Source of the DNA: Actinostola sp. cb2023
Taxonomy: Eukaryota > Cnidaria > Anthozoa > Actiniaria > Actinostolidae
Assembly (NCBI GenBank): GCA_033675265.1
Contig: JAUJYZ010000398.1
Location: 1 to 64,000 of the forward strand
DNA: 64,000 nt
Direction: 5' to 3'
The notes below the pieces were generated by a model. The model was not told the DNA's origin. It searched no databases and saw only the letters and a program-made list of their open reading frames with translations. The translations under genes were made by a program, and so were the position numbers. Below, piece by piece: positions 32,760 to 44,837 of the stretch. Positions within the stretch are counted from its first letter, which is position 1. Each line of letters begins with the position of its first letter.

Positions 32760-33579
32760 TTGTCTTATTGAGTACAAAGTATGCATGCAATGGAGCATGG
32801 AAATAAACTCATTTGATGAGAATTTGAGGGAGAAACAAAAGAAGAGAAAAGCAAAATGTCCAACACATAATAATGAACATGTCTGGAAAAAATGTGCCAC
32901 AATCATTGCAAGATCAATAGCATTACCGAAACGAACAGGTAAACAAAATGCCATAATAATTTATATGTTTTTCATTTATGACTGCATTTTACTTGCTGGA
33001 CTATTGGCAATAATGTTTTTAATTTATTATTGTTTTTGTCTTACTTGAAATAAATTATTTACATGACAGCATGAAAAAGACCAATACTAATATTAAAACA
33101 AATTAAGGCAATGCTTGTCGTCACAAAATTTTCAGCTTCTTACAATTAAAATTCAAGAGTGTAGAAGAAGCTGAAGAGTACCCAACATCCAATATGTTGA
33201 TCATGATGTACTTCTTGTCACAGAAGAAGATCAAGAACAAAGATCAACTGGTAAGGGATGTCCAAACATTGAGAAAGGAAATACTACAAGTATCAATAAT
33301 CAGCAAGTTCTAAATATGATATGTCAATTCCACACTCGTTTGTCCAGAACCCAAAAAATCCAGCTCATTTCTGGTCTCTTCAAGCAATATATAAAAGAGA
33401 TTTTTGAAATAAACACTGGTTTTCTGCCAAAATCTTTTTTTGGGAAACTACAGCATCTGCAATGGCAAACCTTGACCAGCATGGCACATCTCAGCTTCAT
33501 CGCAAAACACCAAGAGCATGTACACAGAGAAGCCAAAAAAGCATCACCTCAGCTTCTATGTTCTAGAGAGATTATGTGA
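32760..33579 (+). pseudogene. Unrecognised spliced gene fragment, copy A
   Basis: Three exon-like stretches. The first (to 32,938) reads EKQKKRKAKCPTHNNEHVWK and ends at a GTAAAC donor. The second starts after TTTTCAG near 33,135 (KFKSVEEAEEY) and ends at a GTAAGG donor near 33,252. The third (33,316-33,579) begins ICQFHTRLSRTQK and ends in a stop. Frames are broken by single-base differences from copy B. No domain recognised. It lies downstream of the kinase fragment in both duplicates and may once have been part of the same transcription unit. Confidence 0.35.
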
Positions 33580-33857
33580 CAAGTTTTACACAAATGGCAA
33601 ACATCAGATTGACATTTGATGTCTTCCGTGAAAACGTGAAGGTTTTAGAGTTTAAGCTGCTCGTGATTATGTCAACCGGCAAAAATAGTTCCCTGTCTCC
33701 CACAATGATGTAAACAATGCAGCAACAATTGCGGTGAAGAAAAGTGTCAAAGTTGTTACAAATATGCCAGTATCTTTTAGTTTCATTGTTGTTCGGAAAA
33801 ATTCAATCAATTTTTAGCGTTGTTGGGTCCCTGTAACTGTGCCTAATGCAAAAAAAA

Positions 33858-34908
33858 TATTTCCAATTGCGATTATGTGTTAGTCGAACACACACGGGTC
33901 AACAACATATTTGAGGCTTAAAAGAAGACTGTTGTGGTTGCTACCACACTTACTCTGATGGCGAGCACCCTTTGATTGAAGAACCTAAATCCAAATAAAT
34001 TCTTGAAATCAAATGAGTTCTTCCAGCTTAAAAATCATCTAAACTCATTTCCTTTCAAGATGGCAGGGGGAAATGGCACAGAAGGGAGACTTTGATTTCT
34101 TCTCTGCAAGTATCATATAACAATTTGTCTTTTAGGCTCCTTCTGAATTGCACTGAATGAAAATCGAGTACGCAATGTGGCCGAGTACGAACACAGACAG
34201 GCACTTACAGTCGACCCATAGTAAAAGTTGCTTTGATCCATCCACCCTGCAGAGGGATACAATTAATTTAAACCACAAGATAAATACTGTGCCCTTATCG
34301 GGGCAGAGGAATGGTTCGTTCATATATTGACAGTAAATGATTAACTTTAGATAGAGTACTTTGATTGACATTAATTGATTAGACAGATGTACAGTACCGC
34401 CTAAAAATATTACAACAGCCAAGAACCGCAATTGCGTTTTTTTGCATTTTGCGGTTGGAGGGCGGCAAAAAAGCGCAAAAAGAAACCGCAAACCAAAATG
34501 GCGCCCAAACTCATTAAAAACTGAACACCGCAAATTGCGCTTTCTTTTAGAAGTCTTTTTGCGCTTTCATTGTTCGTGTGCGAGTTGCGTGAATTGCAAA
34601 TAAATTATCTTAGCATTTTTAGTCGATCTACATGTACTACATGTCGACTTTCAATCATTTCAACAATAACAACCAAAGAACTCCTTGTAATAATGCTCAG
34701 AAACTCATGCAATTCCCGGTATACGTAGGCTGAGGATAAATAAAGCAGCCGTTTATCACAACATCTAAAATAGATTTTGTAATGAGATTGTGAAAATGAC
34801 TTGCCGTGACCGTGCAGGGTTTTTTCAGGATTCGAGTCTGTCCATTTACTCACCCAAATTAACAAACTGTTACAAGTAGATCAGTCAACGATGACTAAAT
34901 CTTGATTC
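33858..34908. other. Intergenic; clustered AAAGCGCAA / CGCAATTGCG motifs
   Basis: No supported gene. At 34,425-34,575 short palindromic motifs of the form CGCAATTGCG and AAAGCGCAAAAAG recur in both orientations, of unknown meaning. A CATGTACTACATGTCGACTT palindromic stretch lies near 34,630. Confidence 0.45.
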
Positions 34909-35182
34909 GAAACTAACATTTCGACCACATATTAACAATGTATGCCGTACATCTTCCTTTGCCATCAGGAATATTGGACGTGTGCGTAAATACCTATCAA
35001 AAGACCAGCTAGAAAAACTGATTCACTCCTTCATCTCCTCCAGACTAGATTACTGCAACAGCCTACTTTATGGTTTACCAGCCTGTGATATGGACAAGTT
35101 ACAACGCATCCAAAACACGGCGGCAAGGCTCCTGGCTGGAGCAAAACGAACAGACAGCGCATCGGCTATCCTCAAGTGGTAA
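34909..35182 (+). pseudogene. LINE reverse transcriptase fragment (thumb region)
   Basis: Frame without a proper start reads TFRPHINNVCR, FAIRNIGRVRKYLSKDQLEK, then SRLDYCNSLLYGLPACD and LQRIQNTAARLLAGAKR before a stop. This is the conserved region after the RT palm in L2/Jockey-type LINEs. It is from a different element than the array LINE. The catalytic palm is absent. Confidence 0.8.
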
Positions 35183-35738
35183 AGTAAGACTCTATTTACA
35201 ATGATTCTGTGCTTTTCTGCATCAGTAATCAAGCACAACTTTCAAGCAATGCGTCCAGTGGAGTTCTCGTAAATAATTGTTCAGGTTTTTTGACAATCTT
35301 TATATAATTTCCACCAGGCAAACGATCGCCGAACCAATATCGGTTCGTCAGTTCAGTTGACGGCCACGATGGTCTTCTAGAATATTACATACTTTTAGCA
35401 CAGTATTAAAACATACATTGCTATTACAATTAGTTACAGTTCTATTATATCTGTTCTCTCAAATAAATGATTGTTAAGATTACGAAATGTTCTTCAGGTT
35501 GATTAAATTTTAAATGACAGTCAGATTTTCGTAGTTATTCTCTTCGTGTAGACCAAGGGAGCTGTAGTGACAGACTGTTGTTTGTTGTCGATTTCCGTTC
35601 ATATGACCGTTCATATCGTTTACTTAATTACTTGAAATCTCACTCTTTGATTCTATTCGTTTTATTACTGGCTTCACAGCAGTAGCTACATGCAGTCCTA
35701 GACTGCCTATTTTTTAAAGCTGCATTGATGGCAAGTTC

Positions 35739-38700
35739 TCAACGAAGTTCTTCTGGGATTAAATCTTGAATAGTGTCCTGTGGAATAAATTGTTGTAGGC
35801 AGTGAATTTATAATATCAATTGTATTTATTTATTTATTCTATTGCAGCTATATATATAAATGCTCTATTCTATTCTATTATTATAATACGGTATACCATA
35901 TATAACAAACATACATTTTCAGATTTTTCCTGATCCAAAGGCCTCCATGTAGGTATGGTCGCCAGATAACTAATTGGCTCCTAAAACAACACATAGATGA
36001 TGCAGAATGTCAATTATTGTTTTATAAGCTAATAGAGTGCAAACACTAAAACCATGAAACAACTTACTAAATAGTACTAAATACTGTAGTTCAAAATCTT
36101 TTGTTTTCCATTGTTTAGTTAGTGCTATTTTGTACTATCTAGTTAGTACTTTTTCATGGATAGAGTGATTCCAATAAACCTGGACATTACTAACTACACC
36201 AATACACACTATTAGACACTCACTCTTTTGTTTTCTTTTGTTTCTTTGCATTTAATTAATAAACACTGACAGCTAATTAGTGGTGCCCAGGTTTATTGGA
36301 ATCACTCTAATTTGTTTTTTATTGTTCCATTGGTGCTATTTAACACTAAATAGTTAGTAGAGTAGAGTGGTTTTCATTAACCCATTAAACAAAGTATACT
36401 AATTATAGTGTAATAGTCAGATAAACGCAATAGAAAACAAAAGAAAGTAGAGTGAAGTATAGTGCTAAATATGCTAAAGTGTATTTCACGGGTTTATGAA
36501 AACCATGCAATCTACAAACACTAAAAGCGTGCAACATATGATAAATAGTAGCCGGAGTGATTGTCATAAACCCGTGAAACAAACTGAGTGTAATTTTTAG
36601 AGTGTAATAGTCAAGTGACAACAAAAGAACACAATTGAATTAGAGTGCATTATTATTGGCCGAAACGTCTATTTTAAGAAACAGAAGTCAGAGACAAACA
36701 CTGAATAATCAATAATGTATCATAAACCTGACTGTAACTTCAAGATATATATCATTATAAGGAATTAGTGTGTATTAGTGCTAAATACGCTAAAGTGTGA
36801 TTCACAGATTTATGAAAATCACTCTACTAAATAGTACTTAATAATGCTTTTCCATTGTTTAATTAGTGCTATTTAACACTAAATAGTGCAAAGTATTGCA
36901 TGCCTTTAGTGTTCTGTACTCTACTGTTTCACGGTTTTAGTGTTTGCACTCTACTTGTCATAGTTCGTTTTCTATTATATACATGTGGTATTTTTTTAAC
37001 AACTGACATTTAATTTACAAAAAGTACCAAAAGAATATACAACTACTGATAGACGCAGTATTGTGTCAATCACGTGACAATTATTTGCCAATGTGGCACT
37101 GAACATTTGAACTATTCATTGGTTATTCCATGGTTTTCTATGGATTACAAGCGAATATTTCACGAAAAAATTATATTATTTGGCATACAACGAGCCTTAA
37201 GGCGAGTTGTATACTAAAATAATATAATTTATGAGTGACATTTTCGCCCGTATTCCATAGAAAACCATGGAATAACCATATTATCCTATACACATCAACA
37301 ATTAAAACTGTCAAGTCGTTTCTACTTTAATTAGCTTTTCGAGTTTCGTTGTACGGTTCCTGAGAAATAAATGCTATGAATTTCGAATTCGTTGTGTCAA
37401 CTGTTGTTTTCTAATGCTTCTGAGAGTGAAAGAAGATTTGAATTATTTATCGAACTTGAAGTCATGTTTATAACGCTTTGAATCGCTTTGAATGAGTTTG
37501 GATTTCAAAATTCAAAGCAATTTTTATGCAAAGATTGGTAAATTGTAGCAACACGACACGACGCGAGCGCATATAGTGGAAGAAAAAAGCGGGAAAAATT
37601 TACAACATTTTGATTGGCACTATGATATACCGATGGTGAGCTCTGATTGGCTGAGATGTAATATGTATAGGATAATGTTATATATTCCACGATGAACGAG
37701 CTTTATGCGAAAGACTGCATGTATGTTGCAAAGTTGTGTCTTTTTAAGTAAAAGTATTCAACCTACATTTTCGTGACTTTGTTCTTGAGGAATATTAACC
37801 ATGCGCATCCTCAAGATCATATTTTGGCCAACAACTGGTGCCTGCTACATAGGAAGTGGAGAAGTGCATAAACTACACTTAATTGTCAACTGAAATATCA
37901 AAATAATGTTCTTGAAGATATGTAATAAATTAACCTACGTTAGCAATTTGTTCCAGTTCGACCCTTATCATCTGTGGCACCTCACGGGGACCACTACTTG
38001 GACCTGCTGGCAAATCCTACCAGGAAAAAAAAGGAACAACACTGATTAAGGACAAGAGAACCACACTTTTTCTATGTTTAGTTGACATGACTCGACTGGT
38101 AACTCATATCACTGATATATTGCTGAAAACTGAACTGTATATGTTAAATAACAAGAATTTGAAAAGCTTACATTCTCACACGGTTTCTTTCTAGGTGGAA
38201 GATGCCTCAATGGCAAGTTTTCACCATGTTGTCCCTATAATCATAAAAAAAGACAAACATACACCGTTAATTATTAGATTTTATAGCCTTCTTTCCTATT
38301 TAGACAACAAACTTTTTGACCCGTTATAGAAATGTTCTTGAATTGCTTGTATGAGTAATAAAGTGTGGCATGTATGCCTTCGTTAATCGTGAAGGCATGA
38401 AACGAAATATGAATATGATGATCGAATTTTAAAAGTATAAATTCCTGGAATGTCATCAACATGTGCATCACTTTGTTGATGGAGAAACATCAACAAAATT
38501 GAACAATATTTGCATCAATATAGTACATTTTCTAGACTATAAGAAAACCATATCCATGTATTGGTACATTCGAAATCTCTTGATAAAGGACTTTTACATA
38601 ACATTTTCAAATTCAATTAATAAAACCTTCAAGATCTGTAGAGTGCAAACAATATATCCATGAAAAAGTACTGACTAAATAGTACAAAAAATATCATTAA

Positions 38701-39305
38701 TTAAACAATGGAAAACAAAGGATTTTGTTCTATTTAGTACTATTTAGTAAGTTGTTTCATGGTTTTAGTGTTTGCACTCTAACTCCACAAACTGGCGCAA
38801 CCACAGGACTTTGAAAATAACCTTCAAAGCTTGTAATGAATATAGCAAATTCAAAACTCTAAAAAGTAATTCAAATTGTATTTACAATTAACAACTTCTA
38901 TTCTCTCGAAACCAAGTGTCAACGTACATTTTCACAGTGATATATATATTTATCAGTCAAGGTTATATGTTAGGTACAATTAGATGTAATAAATTAACCT
39001 ACATTAGCACGTTGTTCTGGTTCCCTTATCCTCTGTGACACATCATGGGGTCTACTTGGACCTGCTGGCAAACCCTACCAGAAAGAAAAAGGAACAATTA
39101 ACACTGATTAAGGTCAAGAGAACCACACTCTTTCTATGTTTAGTTGGCATGACTCGACTGGTAACTCATATCACTGATATAATATTGCTGAAAACTGAAC
39201 TTTCTGTTAAATAAGAAGAATCTGAATAGCTTACATTCTCACAGGGTTTCTTTGGTGGAAGACGCCCCAATGGTAAATTTTCTCCATATGTTGTCCCGAC
39301 TGTTC
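35739..39305 (-). CDS. 3' part of a gene built of small phase-0 exons, with a duplicated exon pair
   Basis: Six minus-strand exons between AG acceptors and GT donors: 39,305-39,235, 39,074-39,003, 38,234-38,172, 38,016-37,939, 35,980-35,915 and 35,777-35,739, ending in TGA. Lengths are 71, 72, 63, 78, 66 and 39 bp; the last five are multiples of three and all junctions keep phase 0. Most exons end in Glu-Asn or Ala-Asn. Exons 1-2 and 3-4 are a duplicated pair: YGENLPLGRLPPKKPCEN / HGENLPLRHLPPRKKPCEN, and GLPAGPSRP / DLPAGPSSGP. The end is DTIQDLIPEELR. Upstream exons are not found. The protein is Pro-rich and hydrophilic, family unknown. A regular frame across many junctions argues for a real transcript. 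Confidence 0.55.
36033..36166. mobile_element. TAGAGTG-family MITE, right end truncated
   Basis: Begins TAGAGTGCAAACACTAAAAC and contains the family core of alternating TTAGTACTA-type motifs. Its right end is replaced at ATGGATA by the MITE at 36,161-36,309. Related remnants fill 36,359-36,960. Confidence 0.65.
36161..36309. mobile_element. MITE with 22-bp TIRs, TA-flanked
   Basis: AGAGTGATTCCAATAAACC and its complement bound 149 bp, with TA at both edges. It is inserted into the end of the neighbouring TAGAGTG MITE. The terminal AGAGTG is shared, so they belong to related families. Confidence 0.75.
36310..37120. other. MITE remnants; no exon
   Basis: Several overlapping pieces with ends such as AGAGTGGTTTTCATTAACCC, CATAAACCCGTGAAAC and TTTAGTGTTTGCACTCTA, in both orientations. 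This lies in the long intron of the small-exon gene. Confidence 0.6.
37121..37279. repeat. Foldback repeat, GGTTATTCCATGGTTTTC ends
   Basis: Arms GGTTATTCCATGGTTTTCTA and its complement, with a second inner pair (AATTATATTATTT / AATAATATAATTT). A wider pair, TATTATCCTATACACAT at 37,279 and ATATGTATAGGATAATG near 37,660, suggests a larger foldback to about 37,680. Confidence 0.75.
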
Positions 39306-39930
39306 CTAATCATGAAAAAGACAAACACCATTAGCTCAGTTTTATAGCCTTCTTTCCTATATATTTAGACAACAAACTTCCATTTGTTGAATGTTCTTGA
39401 ATTGCTTGTATGAGTAATAAAGTGTGGCATGTATGCCTTCGTTAATGGTGAAGGCATGAAACGAAATATGATAATGAATTAAGTATATAAATTCCTGGAA
39501 TGTCATCAACATGTGCATCACTTTGTTGATGGAGAAACATCAACAAAATTGAACAATATTTGCATCAATATAGTACATTTTCTAGACTATAAGAAAACCA
39601 TATCCATGTATTGATACATTCGAAATCTCTTGATAAAGGACTTTTACATAACATTTTCAAATTCAATTAATAAAACCTTCAAGATCTGTAGAGTGCAAAC
39701 AATATATCCATGAAAAAGTACTAACTAAATAGTACAAAATAGTGATTGTCAACCACATGACTTTAAAAATAACCTTCAAAGCTTGTACTGAAGATAGCAA
39801 ATTCAAAACTCTAAAAAGTAACTCAAATTGTCTTTTACAATTAACAACTTCAATTCTCTCGAAACCAAGTGTCAACGTACATTTTCACTGAGTGATATAT
39901 ATATGAAGATATTTATCAGTTAAGGTTAAG
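37925..39930. repeat. Direct ~1-kb duplication (exon-pair duplication)
   Basis: 37,925-38,985 and 38,986-39,930 are head-to-tail copies. Each contains the same two exons of the minus-strand gene and a TAGAGTG MITE. The MITE is whole at 38,639-38,781 but internally deleted in the second copy (from about 39,690). The MITE was therefore there before the duplication. Confidence 0.9.
38639..38781. mobile_element. TAGAGTG-family MITE, complete
   Basis: TAGAGTGCAAACAATATATC at one end and GTGTTTGCACTCTA at the other, 143 bp, with a palindromic TTAGTACTA-rich core. Same family as 36,033 and 53,412. Confidence 0.8.
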
Positions 39931-40108
39931 GTTAAGAAATGTGCTTAGGTTAGTTTTAAAGGATTTCATAAGGAAGTGACAATGTCCTAGCTAATACATC
40001 ATACTGCAAAAAGTAAACCAGTGAAAAATACATCATTGTATCATTTTGTATCCTCGATCAGCGGTACCTACATTTATACATGCTTGTTGGTTTCCACTAA
40101 AACAATTA

Positions 40109-40300
40109 TTAGTCTACGAGTTCAAGTTTTCTATGAGAGAAAAGTCAACTCAGCGCTACGGATACAAGCCTCGTTGACTATTAACTCATAGAAAACTCGA
40201 ATTCGTAGTCTAATTTATTGTTAAATAGTCAACTCGACGCTATGGATACACGCCTTGTTGAATATTGACTCATAGAAAACTCGAAATTGTAACTCTAATA
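40109..40300. repeat. Inverted repeat, TAGTCTACGAGTTCAAG type
   Basis: A first hairpin pairs GTCTACGAGTT...TTTTCTATGAG with CTCATAGAAAACTCGAATTC at 40,187. A further half-copy with the same CTCATAGAAAACTCGAA runs to about 40,300. Likely a foldback MITE with a partly duplicated arm. Confidence 0.65.
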
Positions 40301-41321
40301 TTACTGTTAACTAAATGCAGCCTCCTACGCAAGTCTGCCTACTCCGAGGTCCATTGTCGCCTCAACGCCATGCGACATTGGGCAACATTGGCAAATTTTG
40401 TGGAAAAATAGGCGGAATATTGGGTGATATTGTGCGACATTGGTCAAATTTTGTGACAGGGTGTGGTTCTTGTGTAGTATGTATGTATGTAAGGGTTACA
40501 AACAAATTTCATGAATATTTAATCATGCACACGTCGGGCATAAATGACCCCAAAATCGGCAATGTTAAACATGCCTCTTTTACATATACGTTCATATATT
40601 CCACAATTTCACTTCAATTGGGATGAAAGTTTCGGAGGTTGCTTACTACATGTAGCGTTTTATTTTGGCATGCTAAAAGTTGCCACTGACATAACTGACA
40701 TCACGAATTGTTACATTTCTCGGGAAAATTGAGATCACTTTAAAACGTTCTGAAAAGTAGATATTTCGAAAGAGAATAACATTCTCGAAAATTTGGTACA
40801 ACTTTGATCTGGATGCGATAATTTATGGATGAGTTATAAAGGATATTCATTTGGAGCTATGAAAATCGATGAAATGACATTCTCGTGATCATCTATGGTT
40901 AATAATAGATGATTGTAATGAACGAAGCTGAAAATTTTGGTCCACGATCTTTATCAGGGATATTTTAAAATATTGGTGACGTCATTATGACGTAACAGGA
41001 GTCTGCCTATATTTTTTATAAATATCTCTAATACTTATCTTCAAAAAATCAAAAATTTAAAACCATACGATTTGGGGGACTCCTTAGTTCTTTCAATGTG
41101 CAATGTGTAAAGACAAAATATTTTCAAACAAAAAAGCTGAATGAAGAAGTTTATTTAATGAAGAAGTTTATTTTTAGGCATTGATGAGAAGGCATGATAG
41201 TTTATATTTTAGCTTAGTTTATATTAGGTCCTTTTTATTGGTTTACAAATTATATATAAATAAGTAAATTAATTACTGACATAAGTAAGCCAAAAATTGA
41301 CAAAAAGTGGAACTGCTCTTT
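40301..41321. other. Intergenic; no gene seen
   Basis: Only short frames. A loosely periodic GCGACATTGG motif occurs at 40,370-40,445, and TGAAGAAGTTTATTT is repeated in tandem near 41,145-41,175. Nothing else is supported. Confidence 0.45.
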
Positions 41322-41558
41322 TTTGAGCTAGCCGAGTGTTTCAGAAGTCAAGGAAAAGAGCTTGCTGTCATGTATTTTGACAATTGTTGTATCATAAAGA
41401 ACAAAATGAGGAACTATTTCCAAAATCCCAATTTGAAAGTTAAACTTGATCTCTACCACGTGATTAACAGATTGACGACCACGTTACCTTTACATTTAGT
41501 TTTGACGAAAAAGCAGTTAAACCTGCTGACCAATATCGAACTTCATAGCAATCAATGA
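41322..41558 (+). pseudogene. Possible transposase fragment (DNCC...LDLYH)
   Basis: About 79 codons reading AVMYFDNCCIIKNKMRNYF and VKLDLYHVINRLTTTLP. Asp-Asn-Cys-Cys followed some 25 residues later by LDLYH resembles a pattern I associate with RNase-H-fold transposases of invertebrate DNA elements. The match is from memory and short. No start, no flanking domain. Confidence 0.3.
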
Positions 41559-41975
41559 ACACGAACGATCATATGGAATTCAACATTTCATCACAAGTTC
41601 AAACAAGGTGTCATCTGCTCAGAAATATTGTTAACAGGGGCTTTGATGAATTTCACCAACATTACTTCGACTCTTCAATGTTGACATTCAATCCTAACTA
41701 AAGAAATGGTAAAATATTTATCTATACATAAGGAGCAAGGAGTGTAATGAAAACAGAAATTCTACTCTTTACAAATTTTTCCAAGTTGTTAGAACGTGGA
41801 TGTATCCAAACAACTGTCAAACATCCTGAGTTCTGTAATCCCCTTCATGTGGCCATTCAGTTGTGACTCATTCTTCATCTTGCGCATTTGAACCAAATGT
41901 TAGTTAAAAAGTCAGTCAAGTACAATTGTTTTGGAAATATATCATGGTGATGTTTTTGTTTTTACCTTTGATTGG

Positions 41976-42474
41976 GACTAGTACGTAAATAGTTCAAAGT
42001 TTGATTTAGCTGAAACTTCACTGAAAGAATCTCAAAGACCCATACAATCACTAGCGACATTCAGTGACGTCACTTACTCAACCCAAACAATCATCACGGC
42101 TTCACTCCATACATTTCTTCATGTTTAATGTTTTGAATTATTTTATTTCTATGAAGTTAAACGTTTGTGTGAAGGATTTTTTTTTCTTCTATGTGCTTAG
42201 GACTGATTGTTTGACTAGTTTTCTTCAGTGCAGAGCTGTTATCTGAACAAACCGTTCAGATATTTTGATCACAAAATACAAAGAAATGTATGGAGCTGAG
42301 TTTGGGTTGAGTCAGTGACGTCACTGCAGGCACCTCTAAAGATTCATAAAAATGTATTACTTCCCATTGGAATTTTAGAGAAAAAAATTACCCAGTGATT
42401 GTATGGGTCTTTGAGATTATTTCAGTGAAGTTTTAGCTAAATCAAATTTTGAACGATTTACGTACTAGTCCCCC
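41976..42474. repeat. ~500-bp foldback element, GGGACTAGTACG ends
   Basis: Left arm begins GGGACTAGTACGTAAAT and right arm ends with its complement. Arms of about 150-200 bp pair with indels through TCAAAGACCCATACAATCAC and GACTCAACCCAAAC-like stretches. The right end lies within 4 bp of the next element. Confidence 0.8.
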
Positions 42475-42477
42475 TTC

Positions 42478-43685
42478 AAGGTGGCTATATACTGTTTTAA
42501 AGCTCAAGTACTTAATATATCAAGTACTTTTTTTTCACTAATGTGTTGTTCTTACTACTTCGATGTTGTGACGGAGTTTCAGCGCCATTAACTCTTTCAG
42601 TGGTATTTTCGTTAAAAACGCTCTAATGACGCTGATCATGAAACGCCGTCACAACATCGAAAGTATATAGTAAGAACAACACATTAGTGAAAAAAAAGTA
42701 CTATTATTAACGAAAAATCTTGAAATACGGAGGGATGTTTTAAAGCCACATACATTTACTGTAAATATGCAAATTAAACGGTCTTCACAGATAATGAGCT
42801 TGGGCTTCCTGTGTTATAATTAGATATAAAATTGAGCCACCGGAAATGCGCGTGGAAGTGGGACATTAACGGCGTGACAAAAAGTAACGCTAATATGTAA
42901 AATTATTGAAATTGACGTGAACGGCATTGTTAGTGGAACAAAAGGGCAAGACAAAGGCTTGAATATTTTGAGCCCGACCGAAACTGCTACAGGTGAAGGG
43001 GTAGTATTTCTCGGCTTTTTCCCGCGACTTACATCTTTTCGATGCAAATAAAACTTGATGCATTTTGTTGTATATATATTGTATTTAATGTGGAGAAAGT
43101 TTGACAGCAAGTTATGGAGCCATTTCCGAGAAATACGGACCTCACTCGATTTAAAGTTCGGGAAATGTTATGACAAAAAGTACTCTCAATTTGCTGAGCT
43201 CTAGTTCCTCATCGGTATAAGAAAATGGTTTGAAATTGCACAACATCCCTAAGAACATATTAAAGATTTGTCTAGTAAAACACAAGTGAGATATATTTAA
43301 TATATCTTATTTTGGAGCTCTTTCCGTGAACGAGTCGAAACCGAGAAATCAATAATAAACTTAGCAACATCATCATTTTAAAACGGCTAGATTTAATTTG
43401 TTGAAATTCACTCAACGGCAAGGCCTACACTCAAAGTACAACATCCCGAGTTTGAGAAAAATTCTGTCGAGGATTTTCCGAGACCGGCTCCAAAAACAGT
43501 TAATCGGGATTTCCTCATAACATGAGCATACTAATGGAGATTGCCATGCCACACCCACTATTTTAAACTTCAATAATTTAGTCAACACATGTGTAAAAAT
43601 CGTTTCCTGCAAAGAGAGAAAGATATTTTTTGAGCGCTCTGAATATTGCCGGTCGGAGCTTAAAAAAACAGTATATAGCCACCTT
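42478..43685. mobile_element. 1.2-kb element with AAGGTGGCTATATACTGTTTT TIRs, no transposase
   Basis: The left end AAGGTGGCTATATACTG and right end CAGTATATAGCCACCTT are complementary over about 28 bp. The inside has no supported gene. A nested hairpin lies at 42,522-42,704. No target duplication is evident. Confidence 0.7.
42522..42704. repeat. Nested hairpin, AGTACTTTTTTTTCACTAAT arms
   Basis: Arms of about 55 bp: CACTAATGTGTTGTTCTTAC and its complement, plus TTCGATGTTGTGACGG / CCGTCACAACATCGAA. Small foldback MITE. Confidence 0.8.
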
Positions 43686-43980
43686 AAAGTGTTTATGAGT
43701 TGATTTTTTTTCTTTTGAAAATCGATTACATATGAAGTGAATAGTGGGATGGTTCAGTATTTTGTGATTTGAGCTTCGCATTTGCGAGTTATAAAGGTTT
43801 GAAATCGTGATATGCTAATTCGGTGAACTCAGTTGTTTTTGCCATTACTTATTTATATTTTTTCAAGCAGCACTCTTTTCTGAAATACAAAAAAAGTTTA
43901 ACATCATGTATAAGTTGTAGAAAAGTTTTGTCTTTTAAATGGATCATTAAATCCCCTTTCGCTTTATCTCTCATTTTACA

Positions 43981-44163
43981 GGATTGTTCCTTTTCATGCT
44001 AAACTGGGAGAAGACGAACACACATTGCAGTTTCTTCAGTATGGGTATAACTACGAGGTCAGTCCAGTAAAGAAGGAAATTACTGAAGTATCTGGATTTC
44101 GTGGTCTTCCTCCACGCATATGGCAATATCCTTTTGAGCAATACGAAGTTAGAAAACATTGAA
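43981..44163 (+). pseudogene. Unrecognised exon-like fragment
   Basis: After an acceptor-like TTTTACAG at 43,973-43,980 the frame IVPFHAKLGEDEHTLQFL... stays open for 60 codons to TGA. It contains RGLPPRIWQYPFEQYE. No known domain. Could be an exon of a host or element gene. Confidence 0.25.
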
Positions 44164-44837
44164 AGGACAATGCCCAACCAGCAGAACTGTATGGCAGGAC
44201 TACGAGGTTCCAAAGGAAGATTTTGCAACTTCCATCATCCACTCAAGGGGATGCTATCACATACACAGTTCGTCTAGTCACGTCTTCGTTATACAACAAA
44301 GGTATGTGCTTTGTGACTAAATTGATGATAGAAAGAGCACAATTATTCTTGAGGCCAAGAAAATACACTGCATTCACAATGGTAAATGCCAGCGAATGTT
44401 ATCTACAAATATATTTATTTCAATTAATTATTTTCCTCCAACTTATCTGTGATACACACATATGGGGTTCACCTTGAAAAGTGATACGAGCATAGCATAG
44501 CGACATTCAGAAAGAGGGGAGGGTTCCATCAACGAAAAGTTGCGTCAACGACGACATCATGGAGGATATACATAGACCACAATATGCCAGTAGTATTTAG
44601 TTGTGCAACTGTTTATATGAATTCTGGGAGTTTCAAACATCATATATACGAGAAACACATTAAGTACAGACGATATAACTTACTAACATATTGTCAATCA
44701 CCACACCCAAGACTAAAAAGGAGGTATTATTATTAATGGGACTAATCAGTTATTATCCAAGTTAGTTCCTAATTTTGCAGCAATCACAGCACCACTGACC
44801 GACTTGACCCACAATTAAGTTAGCTCTGGAAAAGTGC

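Larger units (their letters stand above)
30013..33857 (+). repeat. Segmental duplication, copy A
   Basis: Homologous to 49,806-51,266 plus 57,123-58,237 (copy B). Apart from the insertion at 31,406-32,689 the order is the same: GTGACAAGC-containing leader, piggyBac fragment, kinase fragment, and downstream exon-like stretches. Similarity stops at an A run near 33,857 (58,237 in copy B). Point differences and small indels are scattered, so the copies are not very recent. Confidence 0.9.
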
